From the NCBI GenBank assembly GCA_039927975.1, contig JBDSTZ010000316.1, positions 1-15,751 on the forward strand: a DNA stretch of 15,751 bases, written 5' to 3'. Position 1 is the first letter of the stretch. Every line of letters starts with the position of its first letter. The notes below the pieces were generated by a model, which was not told the origin of the DNA, made no database searches, and saw only the letters and a program-made list of their open reading frames with translations. Shown here piece after piece: positions 1-5,918 of this stretch. The stretch comes from JBDSTZ01 sp039927975 (GTDB taxonomy: Bacteria; Pseudomonadota; Gammaproteobacteria; Burkholderiales; Burkholderiaceae_D). A program made the translations under genes and the position numbers.

Positions 1-78
1 GATGGAGCAAAGGTCGGCGCGCATGGTCATGACGACGGCGCGCTCTTGGGTTGTCAGATGTTTGTATATTTTCGCCAT
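1..78 (-). CDS. IS30-family transposase, N-terminal fragment (runs off the window)
   Basis: Read on the minus strand from the ATG at 76-78, the frame stays open to the window edge and gives 26 residues starting MAKIYKHLTTQERAVV. This matches the start of IS30-family transposases, where a 'Y..LT..ER..I..M...G.S...IA' segment opens the N-terminal helix-turn-helix that binds the element ends. The DDE catalytic domain lies outside the window, so completeness cannot be judged. The sequence just outside the start codon resembles an IS30-type terminal repeat, as expected for a transposase gene that begins close to the end of its element. The family call rests on only 26 residues plus that terminus. 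Confidence 0.72.
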   Translation of the reverse strand, partial: MAKIYKHLTTQERAVVMTMRADLCSI

Positions 79-127
79 GGCGGCACCTTACAGCAGAAGG
101 TGTTGCACTTGGTCTTTGAGAACGCCG
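1..127 (-). mobile_element. End of an IS30-family insertion sequence
   Basis: Outside the transposase start codon the plus strand carries GGTGTTGCACTTGG followed by TCTTTGAGAACGCCG (about 99-127). This GTTGCACTT core is of the kind found in terminal repeats of IS30-family elements. The exact outer boundary and target duplication cannot be fixed because the other end is outside the window; 127 is an estimate. The element sits about 110 bases upstream of the gene at 235 and could have displaced or supplied its promoter. Confidence 0.6.
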
Positions 128-234
128 AGTCCGTTTAATTGCGAACTCAACAAACATATTAATCGACGGGACTTACGGGGTTAGCAAAACTTGGTTCAGC
201 TGCCAGCTTCGTATCCGGACCGAAAGTATACTTC

Positions 235-1584
235 ATGTCGAACTTCGTATTTTCACGGCGTGCTCTGCAAACCATAATTCTTCGAATGTCTAAACATTTG
301 CAGTCAGATCAATTAGGTTCAATTGTGGCACGGCTGAATAGGCGCGGTGAGGGGCGCATACCCGCAATGTGGGAATTGGTCGTGCTGGATTCGTTGGGAC
401 GGATGGCGCGTTTGAAACATGAAGTTGAGCTGCCAGATGGCCGCCGTCCGGATTTTGAATTAATCATTGAGAATCTAGACGGTAGCGAATTTCTTCTCAT
501 TGGTGATATTACAACTATTTCAGACGCGGCGCTAATCGAAAACAACCCTGAGTGGGCACTCAGCCTTGAGCTGAGTCGCCTTGCGCGTAAATATGGTCTA
601 AACCCTAATCACTTCGGCTATCGTCTATCGAGCCATTTGGTTCGAAAACGATCAAAACTCTTTTTGCCGCCGCGTGGCAAACTCTTAGAACTGTTAGGAA
701 AGGAGTTGCCTCCTTGGATGCGAAAACTTCGCCATAATTTATTGCAGCACGATATTTTTGATTACGTGGGCACGACTGCAAAATTTTCGATTTCCTACGA
801 TGTCACGCAGAGGTATCAAAGTGGAAGTTCTTCAAGTTATGATACGGTTACGTCGCCAACAAAAAACACCCTGTCTACTAGTCTGAAGAGTAAAGTAGCT
901 CAGCTCAGGAGCGCTCCGCCAGAGGCTACGCGCTTGATTATTGTTTGCGACGGAAGTAGTTCAATCTTCCGAAATCAAACATTACGGTCGATGGGCACTT
1001 TTAACTGTACCGAAATTGCAACGGATTTTTTGCGGCAGAACAGCAGCATCGACGCGGTCATTCTTGTCACGGTTGATGGGGAGAGGACTATTGAATTTTT
1101 AGGCGATATTTCTGGATTCGAATTGCGTTTAAGTTTGGTTTTCGCACCTCCTGAAAACCGGAGCGCTCGACTTAGCCCACATGTGCTTAAAAATCTCGAA
1201 GATGTCTGCGAGAAGCTCGTCACGCTGATGCCCACACCGGTCAGGTCTCCGAGAAAAGCTGCTCATTTGGCAAAGAACTTTGATTTTGGTCCTGACATAA
1301 TTGGAGCGCTCAAAATGAATAACGACAGGGTTGCCTTTTCGGTGCGGGCGTTGCAGCACCTGTTAGCCGGACAAATAACAGTTGAAGAATTTAATGCGGC
1401 GCATGGATGGGACGAAAAATGGAATCCTTTCGAATATAAACTTCGCGAAGGACGTATGATATCTAAGGCGGAGATCGTTAGTGGGGGAGACCGCGACGAT
1501 GACTGGATCGCTTTGGATTTCGGCCGTCCGGATCCCGCCGTCACGCAATTCAACGCGGATGCCGCTTCAAAGGCTAAAGTTTGA
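235..1584 (+). CDS. Protein of unknown function, cargo of the integrative element; possible degenerate PD-(D/E)XK-like fold
   Basis: I do not recognise this 449-residue protein. It has no signal peptide or membrane segment. A segment near residues 62-100 reads like the strand-turn-strand core of PD-(D/E)XK nucleases: VELPDGRRPDF, then FLLIGDITTIS. The expected E/DxK is D-I-T, so a canonical lysine is missing, although KYGL in the next helix could supply a migrated one. Residues about 195-215 are rich in Ser/Thr and look like a linker. The C-terminal half has an alternating strand/helix pattern (RLIIVCDGSSS, DAVILVTVDGE). Base composition is clearly more AT-rich than the flanking chromosome, consistent with horizontal transfer. 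No strong SD precedes ATG 235; ATG 286 is an alternative with none better. Its end overlaps the convergent integrase frame by 11 bases. The coding call is firm; the function is not. Confidence 0.8.
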   Translation: MSNFVFSRRALQTIILRMSKHLQSDQLGSIVARLNRRGEGRIPAMWELVVLDSLGRMARLKHEVELPDGRRPDFELIIENLDGSEFLLIGDITTISDAALIENNPEWALSLELSRLARKYGLNPNHFGYRLSSHLVRKRSKLFLPPRGKLLELLGKELPPWMRKLRHNLLQHDIFDYVGTTAKFSISYDVTQRYQSGSSSSYDTVTSPTKNTLSTSLKSKVAQLRSAPPEATRLIIVCDGSSSIFRNQTLRSMGTFNCTEIATDFLRQNSSIDAVILVTVDGERTIEFLGDISGFELRLSLVFAPPENRSARLSPHVLKNLEDVCEKLVTLMPTPVRSPRKAAHLAKNFDFGPDIIGALKMNNDRVAFSVRALQHLLAGQITVEEFNAAHGWDEKWNPFEYKLREGRMISKAEIVSGGDRDDDWIALDFGRPDPAVTQFNADAASKAKV

Positions 1585-2770
1585 GATTGTCGCGAAGTCG
1601 GTCGAGATAGTCCGCCCATCGTTGCATCATGTGTCGGCGACCGGGCAAGTGTGCGGTGCGGTTCTACGCGCGGCCATTTGGATCGATCACCGCGTGGGCT
1701 AGTTGGTGTTCAATGAGGTCAACGCGCTCTTCGAGGATCTCGTCAAGCATCGTGCGGGCCATTGCGCGGAATCCGTGCGCAGTCATCATCTCCTTGGCAT
1801 ACCCCAGGCTGCGCAGTGCCGCGCTGACCGTGTTCTCGCTCATACAGCGATTGTCCGAGCGGATGCTGGGGAAGACGTATTTGCCATCGCCTGTCATGCG
1901 CTCTAATCCCCGCAAAATTTCGACGGCTTGAGTTGGGAGCGGAACGAGGTGATCGTGCCGCATTTTCATTTTTGCGCCGGGTATGCGCCAGAGCGCGTCC
2001 TCCATATCGATTTCTCGCCATTCTGCTGCACGCAGTTCGCCAGGACGCACGAACAGAAGGGCGGACAGCTTGAGTGCTGCGGTGGCGTAGGGGTGGCCGC
2101 GATAGTCGTAAATCACGCGCATTAACTCCGCCGCCGGCTTGGGGTCAGCGATCGCAGCGTAGTTGCCTCTGGCAGGAACGGTAAGTGCGCCTTTGAGATC
2201 CGCCGTGACATCGCGCTCGGCTAGGCCCGTGGCCACGGCGAAGCGCAGCACCTGGCCGCAAATCTGTTTGACGCGATGTGCCGATTCGTGCCCGCCACGC
2301 GCTTCCATGTGCTGCAAGCACACCAGCACGTCGCGTGGCTTGAGTGTGGAGACAGGAGTCTTTCCGATGTGCGGGAAGACGTCATTCTCGAGCCACCCGG
2401 TGACTTTCTGGCGCGTGGTCTCAGCGCGGCTTGCAGCGGTCTTCTCCATCTACAGGCGCGCGATCACTTCGAAGGTCTGCGCGGCGGCGAAGATCTCGTC
2501 CTGCTTTGCTTCATACCTGGCCTGCACCGGGTCCAGTCCTTCCGCGATCAGGCGTCTGGCATTGACGCAGCGCGCACGGGCCTTGGCCAGCGTGAAGGTG
2601 GGGTACACGCCGAGTGCCAATGGCTTGCGCTTGCCCAAATGGCGGTAATCGAGCCGCCAGTACTTTCCGGAAGTGGTCACGAGCAGGTACATCGCGTTGC
2701 CGTCTGCGTGCTTTTGACCTTCAGGCTTGCTGGACTTGGGGTTGCGTACGAAAGTGTCGGTGAGTGACAT
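1574..2770 (-). pseudogene. P4-type tyrosine integrase interrupted by two in-frame UAG codons
   Basis: This would be a site-specific recombinase that integrates and excises the element at tRNA-Leu. The natural start is ATG 2768-2770 (MSLTDTFVRNPKSS), preceded by GGGAGAA; this is the usual start of the family. Codons 1-106 carry the N-terminal arm-binding DUF4102 domain (KHADGNAMYLLV, YRHLGKRKPLALGVYP). Codon 107 (2450-2452) is TAG, where relatives usually have Trp (IAR-x-W-x-EK). The frame then continues through the core-binding domain (TGWLENDVFPHIGK) and the catalytic domain with Arg (FVRPGELR), HGFR and HQLAH. Codon 369 (1664-1666) is TAG, at the position of the catalytic Tyr in RAYNR. Beyond it NRTAHLPGRR and MMQRWADYLDRLRDN follow in frame to TAG 1574-1576. 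Full length would be 398 codons, normal for the family. There is no frameshift or other decay. It is probably inactive unless UAG is read through. Confidence 0.9.
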
Positions 2771-2790
2771 GACAAATTCTCCCATGCCGT

Positions 2791-2842
2791 GACGGTATAT
2801 TCTTTGAGGCAACGACGGTATACCGCCAAAGATGACGGTATA
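2791..2842. repeat. Three direct copies of GACGGTATA upstream of the integrase
   Basis: GACGGTATA occurs at 2791-2799, 2814-2822 and 2834-2842, with 23 and 20 bases between starts, close to two helical turns. The middle copy lies in the perfect palindrome CGGTATACCG (2816-2825). The array lies between the integrase start (2770) and the tRNA end (2954), where integrase arm sites, excisionase sites or the int operator are expected. The binding protein is not identifiable from sequence. Confidence 0.7.
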
Positions 2843-2953
2843 CGTGCGCGCTTCACTGATTTTTCATGAGACAAGCTGAGCCAAAGTTCCGGCCGTTGTC
2901 ATAGGGGAGAATGGGAATTTTGCGATGTCGCGAGATGGTGCGATACGACCTAA

Positions 2954-3040
2954 TGGTGCCCGGGACCGGAATCGAACCGGTACGCCATTTCTGACACGAG
3001 ATTTTAAGTCTCGGGTGTCTACCAGTTTCACCACCCGGGC
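2954..3040 (-). tRNA. tRNA-Leu(UAA), with encoded CCA
   Basis: The minus strand gives an 87-nt tRNA. The acceptor strands GCCCGGG and CCCGGGC pair, followed by A and an encoded CCA. The D-arm region contains GGTAGACA, the anticodon stem-loop is AGA-CTTAAAA-TCT with anticodon TAA, a long variable arm follows as expected for leucine tRNAs, and the T arm is CCGGTTCGATTCCGG. The integrase frame begins 183 bases beyond the tRNA 3' end and reads away from it, the usual P4-type arrangement in which the tRNA 3' part serves as attachment site. The gene remains complete. Confidence 0.97.
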
Positions 3041-3050
3041 AACGGCCCAG

Positions 3051-3056
3051 ATTCTA
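3051..3056 (-). promoter_or_regulatory. Candidate -10 element of the tRNA-Leu gene
   Basis: The minus strand reads TAGAAT here, about 11 bases before the mature 5' end of the tRNA, a spacing that suits a tRNA promoter. No convincing -35 hexamer is visible at the right distance. Confidence 0.35.
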
Positions 3057-3203
3057 ACATACGCCACGCTGTCCAGCCACCGGCGCAGCCCGATGTCCTA
3101 TCTCGCTAAGTGTCCAGCCCGGCGCCAGTATGACAATACCGTTTGGCCACTTAATCGCTGGGAATCCGCGCCACCCTCTTTGCCTTTGCTTTCCACGCCA
3201 ACG

Positions 3204-3575
3204 CTAGGCGGCCAGCGCCTTTTGCCGCTGCTTCCTTTGATATCTTCCGACTATCACCGAGGTTGGGATGTAGGCGACGCTGTAGATGAATAACCAGATT
3301 ATCAGTATAAAGAGGCCGCCCTGCATCATGCCGCAGCACTCAAATTTTTCACCGGCCGGGGTGCGTGCTTCCGCTGCGGCCAGCATCGCGTAGATCGCCA
3401 GGGAGGCCACGACGCAGGACACCGCGATAGAAGACATGGCGTTGAAAACTGTCGCGCTAAGAAATTTGGGCTTTTGAAACTGCATGCAAAAAAGAATTCC
3501 CGCAGTCGTGGCCAGGCCGCACCCGAGAAAGACAAGTACCAGAACTAGAGGCACGATTAAAAGTCCAGCCATCAT
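3204..3575 (-). CDS. Small integral membrane protein of unknown function
   Basis: A 123-residue protein with three predicted membrane helices, at about residues 3-30, 45-68 and 85-108, and a basic C-terminal tail (GRYQRKQRQKA) that should be cytoplasmic. The loop between helices 2 and 3 contains a vicinal Cys pair (ECCGM, residues 79-83); single Cys residues sit in helices 1 and 2. I recognise no family. Two adjacent ATG codons (3573-3575 and 3570-3572) follow AAGGGAG on the minus strand, which supports translation from here. It is separated from the tRNA by about 160 bases and from the lipocalin gene by about 250 bases, so it is probably its own transcription unit. The role is unknown. Confidence 0.7.
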   Translation of the reverse strand: MMAGLLIVPLVLVLVFLGCGLATTAGILFCMQFQKPKFLSATVFNAMSSIAVSCVVASLAIYAMLAAAEARTPAGEKFECCGMMQGGLFILIIWLFIYSVAYIPTSVIVGRYQRKQRQKALAA

Positions 3576-3823
3576 GTCGAGTTGCTCCCTTATTCGGTTG
3601 GGTGGTCCGTCAATGCCGCTTCATCGCGCTATCAGAAGGCGCGGGCAAAATGTGCGGAGGCGACGCGCTGCGGAACGATGTCGCGCGGAACCCGACACCC
3701 TTGATCAGGCCGCGCCGCTGCCATCCGTATGTCAACAAATCCACTGCCGAGCTTATCTTATTAATTTATCACTTGCAATAGCCGCAACAGGTCACCGAAA
3801 GGCCGCGCCAGCGCCCTCGCCCG

Positions 3824-4366
3824 TCAGTCCACCTGCTTCGTCGACACCAGCTTGTTCACGTCAAACCCCTGCGCGCCCAGGCGCACGAGCAGATCCGCAT
3901 AGGCTTTCCGCTCGACTGTCGGCGCGCGCGACAACACCCACAGGTACTCGCGCTTGCGGTCGCTGACGGCTGCCAGCTGGTACTTGTCGTCCAGATCGAT
4001 CACCCAATAGTCGCCCCACACGAACGGCAGTATGGATAACCACGCCGGGGCGAAACGCACCTTGAGCATCGGCGAGCTCGGGCCGCCCTGCTGCAAGGCG
4101 GTGCCGATTGCCTCCTCGGTGGCGCCGCTTGCGGTCTTGCAGCGGTTGACGACCTTCACGCTGCGGTCTGGCTGCACGCTGTAATTGGCCACGGTGAAGC
4201 CCGCGCATTGTTTTTGAAAGCGGTTGGGATACTTGGCGATCTCGTACCAGGTGCCCATGTAGCGCGGCACGTCGAGCGAGGCGATCGGCGTCACCGGGGC
4301 CGGCTCGGCGGCCATGGCAGACAGCGTCGGCAGGCACAGCGCGGCAAGCAGGATGGCGGATTTCAT
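3824..4366 (-). CDS. blc: Bacterial lipocalin (Blc-like), periplasmic
   Basis: Lipocalins are eight-stranded beta barrels that bind lipophilic ligands; E. coli Blc is an outer-membrane lipoprotein linked to membrane stress. This 180-residue protein has the family hallmarks: GTWYEIAKYPN (38-48), the strand YWVIDLDDKYQLAAVS (120-135) and the closing YLWVLSR (141-147). Cys54 and Cys76 could form a disulfide. The N-terminus is a signal peptide with probable cleavage after AMA (17-19). There is no lipobox: the only early Cys (residue 11) is inside the hydrophobic stretch with Leu at -1, so unlike E. coli Blc this copy is probably soluble in the periplasm. GGAG precedes the start. It is divergent from the zinc-ribbon gene at 4565, with about 200 bases between for two promoters. 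Confidence 0.93.
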   Translation of the reverse strand: MKSAILLAALCLPTLSAMAAEPAPVTPIASLDVPRYMGTWYEIAKYPNRFQKQCAGFTVANYSVQPDRSVKVVNRCKTASGATEEAIGTALQQGGPSSPMLKVRFAPAWLSILPFVWGDYWVIDLDDKYQLAAVSDRKREYLWVLSRAPTVERKAYADLLVRLGAQGFDVNKLVSTKQVD

Positions 4367-4515
4367 GGCGGCGCTCCGGGCGGAATGGTTGACGAAGCCG
4401 CATCTTAGCCCGGCCCGGTTTTTCGCGCGTCACGCCAGCGTCCTGAACAGACCCGGGGCGTGCACACTAGCGACGTATTCACAAGGATTTTCGCGCCGCA
4501 AACGGGCTACTCGCT

Positions 4516-4535
4516 TTGACAATCTCCGCTACAAT
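4516..4535 (+). promoter_or_regulatory. Candidate promoter of the small zinc-ribbon gene
   Basis: TACAAT (4530-4535) is a good -10 hexamer about 30 bases before the ATG at 4565. TTGACA (4516-4521) is nearby but only 8 bases upstream, too close to serve as the -35 of this -10. Probably only the -10 is relevant. Confidence 0.35.
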
Positions 4536-4564
4536 CCCGGCAAATATTATTGCCTGGAGTCACA

Positions 4565-4717
4565 ATGAACGTCTGTAGAGAATGCGGGGTCGAACTGAGG
4601 CGGCGTATCGGCCGTGCCTGGTGGATGCGCGTGCTCTTTCCGAACAGTGTGAGGATGCAGTGCACGATGTGCGGCGCGCGCAATGTGCTCTTGCGCGGCG
4701 AAAAATCGAAGATCTGA
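4565..4717 (+). CDS. 50-residue zinc-ribbon protein
   Basis: The frame starts MNVCRECGVELRRR and ends LLRGEKSKI. Two CxxC knuckles, Cys4/Cys7 (CREC) and Cys33/Cys36 (CTMC), each followed by Gly, are spaced as in a small zinc ribbon. The segment between is basic and aromatic (RRRIGRAWWMRVLF), which suggests binding to nucleic acid or to a membrane surface. GGAG (4555-4558) stands six bases before the ATG and a candidate -10 lies upstream. A strong intrinsic terminator begins 35 bases after the stop, so this is a self-contained single-gene unit. I know no function for it. It is easily missed because of its length. Confidence 0.72.
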   Translation: MNVCRECGVELRRRIGRAWWMRVLFPNSVRMQCTMCGARNVLLRGEKSKI

Positions 4718-4751
4718 ACTGTTGGCGGCGCCGGATCGCGGCGCTACGCAA

Positions 4752-4790
4752 AAAAGCCGCCAAGTCGTTCCGGGCGGCTTTTGCTTTTTT
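4752..4790 (+). terminator. Intrinsic terminator after the zinc-ribbon gene
   Basis: AAAAGCCGCC (4752-4761) pairs with GGCGGCTTTT (4773-4782) around an 11-base loop, followed by GCTTTTTT. The A run on the other side means it could act in both directions. Confidence 0.85.
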
Positions 4791-4953
4791 GCTGTCACGA
4801 CGGGCAAACGCCCAACTTTCTTTCATTTCTTTAGCCAATCGAAGGCGCAAAGGAAATTTATACGAAAAATGTAACCAGCTTTGCGGCCGAGAGTGGCAAC
4901 CAAAACGGCCCGGGCGCGGTCATATCTGCTCCGGCGACGCCATGGGAGGACGT

Positions 4954-5328
4954 GTGACTGAACTCATTGAACCGTATTCAGAGCCGCTGGGCGAAGGCGA
5001 GCTGTATGCCGGGCTGATTCTGGGCAAGGAAGGGGCGCCACATCACCACCTGGTGCTGTTGCCTGGCAATGCGGACGATGTGACCTGGTCGTCCGCGCGC
5101 ACCTGGGCCACCGACAGCGGCGGCGAACTGCCCACGCGGCGTGAACTGGCGCTGCTGTTCGCCAATTTGCGCGAGCAGTTCGGGCGTGTGTGGTATTGGT
5201 CGAACGAGCAATCGGAAGCCAGATCGCAACTGGTGTGGGGGCAAAATTTTTCGAGTGGAATTCAAACGATGTACGGACGGCCCTTTCGCGGCCATGCGCG
5301 CGCGGTGAGACGCTTGCCGGTGGGATAG
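4954..5328 (+). CDS. DUF1566-type domain protein (Lcl C-terminal-like), 124 residues
   Basis: The second half matches the DUF1566 pattern: GGELPTRRELALLFANL (56-72), the aromatic pair WYW (80-82) with S83, then VWGQNFSSGIQ (94-104) and a closing ARAVRRL (115-121). The domain is a small lectin-like fold found in bacterial surface and phage-related proteins. This copy has no signal peptide and no partner domain; the N-terminal 50 residues form a short beta-rich lead (HHHLVLLPG). I chose GTG 4954 because GGAGG (4945-4949) precedes it; an in-frame ATG at 4942 overlaps that SD, and the frame is open far upstream without a better start. It stands alone with unknown target; the domain call is fairly sure. 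Confidence 0.75.
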   Translation: MTELIEPYSEPLGEGELYAGLILGKEGAPHHHLVLLPGNADDVTWSSARTWATDSGGELPTRRELALLFANLREQFGRVWYWSNEQSEARSQLVWGQNFSSGIQTMYGRPFRGHARAVRRLPVG

Positions 5329-5656
5329 GCGCACGCCGACGGCCGGTGGATGTGCCGCGCGCTGCGAGTGACTGAGAGGCGCTAGGGTCGCGGCGATGAT
5401 CGTGTCGGCGCGCATTCACCATCGTTTGCGGCGCGGCGCCCCGCTGTCGCGGCCGTTAGTAAAGCGCGGTTCCCTGGCAAGCTCGGCGCGACGGACCGCC
5501 ATTGCTTGCGCACATCGCGGCGGGGGACGAGGTTCGTCACCCTCCCCGCTCAAGCCATCTTATGTGCCCTGCCGCACAGATAGACCATGGTCTTTCCCAT
5601 ATTGTTCGTTTGTCTATTCCGACAAACCGCCATTCAAACCGCCGCAGGGGAACACT
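5329..5656. other. Intergenic region without a recognisable gene
   Basis: This 328-base stretch holds no frame I can support as coding. It contains the palindromic GACCATGGTC (5583-5592) and the inverted repeat GTTTGTC/GACAAAC (5608-5627) in the leader of the following small gene. No convincing promoter hexamer pair is visible. Confidence 0.6.
5608..5627. promoter_or_regulatory. Perfect inverted repeat in the leader of the small membrane-protein gene
   Basis: GTTTGTC (5608-5614) and GACAAAC (5621-5627) are exact inverted repeats separated by TATTCC, ending 29 bases before the ATG at 5657. It could be an operator or a leader hairpin; there is no T run after it, so it is not a terminator. Confidence 0.4.
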
Positions 5657-5848
5657 ATGAACATCATCATCAGCCTTATCGTCTACCTCGTCATCTTCGG
5701 GCTCATCTGGTGGCTGGTCAGCATGCTGCCACTGCCGGCGCCAGTCGCGCAGATCGTCCGCGTGCTGTTCGTTATCTTGCTTATCCTGATCGTGCTGTCA
5801 GTGTTCGGCATCATTCCGGGCACCTACCTGCCGAAGCTGCACTTGTAG
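5657..5848 (+). CDS. Two-helix small membrane protein (Thivi_2564-like)
   Basis: A 63-residue, almost wholly hydrophobic protein. Helix 1 spans about residues 3-23 (ending in an FGLIWWLV stretch) and helix 2 about 32-52; a short polar turn (PLPAPVAQ) lies between them and the C-terminal tail is GTYLPKLHL. The size and layout resemble the small Thivi_2564-type family often annotated in proteobacteria, whose function is unknown. The start at 5657 is favoured over a far upstream in-frame ATG because AGGGG stands just before it and the hydrophobic segment begins at once. A strong terminator follows the stop within 20 bases, so it is monocistronic. Confidence 0.75.
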   Translation: MNIIISLIVYLVIFGLIWWLVSMLPLPAPVAQIVRVLFVILLILIVLSVFGIIPGTYLPKLHL

Positions 5849-5863
5849 TCAGCGAGCACACGC

Positions 5864-5904
5864 AAAAAAGCCGGCCCGGGCTATCCGCCTGGGCCGGCTT
5901 TTTT
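5864..5904. terminator. Bidirectional intrinsic terminator between convergent genes
   Basis: AAAAAAGCCGGCCCGGG (5864-5880) pairs with CTGGGCCGGCTTTTTT (5889-5904, one G-T pair) around an 8-base loop. A run on one flank and T run on the other make it usable by the plus-strand gene ending at 5848 and by the minus-strand peptidase gene ending at 5919. Confidence 0.92.
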
Positions 5905-5918
5905 ACGTCTGCGCCGCC

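Noticed and set aside
2771..2812. Upstream ATG at 2812 as the integrase start
   Set aside because: It would add 14 residues unlike the family and run through the GACGGTATA repeats; MSLTDTF at 2770 with GGGAGAA is the usual start.
2450..2812. Two separate genes instead of one integrase
   Set aside because: The two pieces are in the same frame, divided only by one TAG, and together match one P4-type integrase.
2791..2842. CRISPR-like array
   Set aside because: Units are only 9 bases with three copies; no spacer-repeat structure and no cas gene.
1..2953. Second copy of the tRNA-Leu 3' end (other attachment site)
   Set aside because: I looked for the acceptor/T-arm sequence left of the tRNA and found none in the window.
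3071..3128. Partial repeat GTCCAGCC...GGCGC (two copies)
   Set aside because: Short and imperfect; likely chance in GC-rich intergenic sequence.
2925..3293. Open frame running across the tRNA gene on the plus strand
   Set aside because: It translates the complement of tRNA-Leu and has no SD or recognisable protein features.
4791..4812. Small hairpin GGGCAAACGCCC as a second terminator
   Set aside because: The stem is short, has no following T run, and the real terminator stands just upstream.
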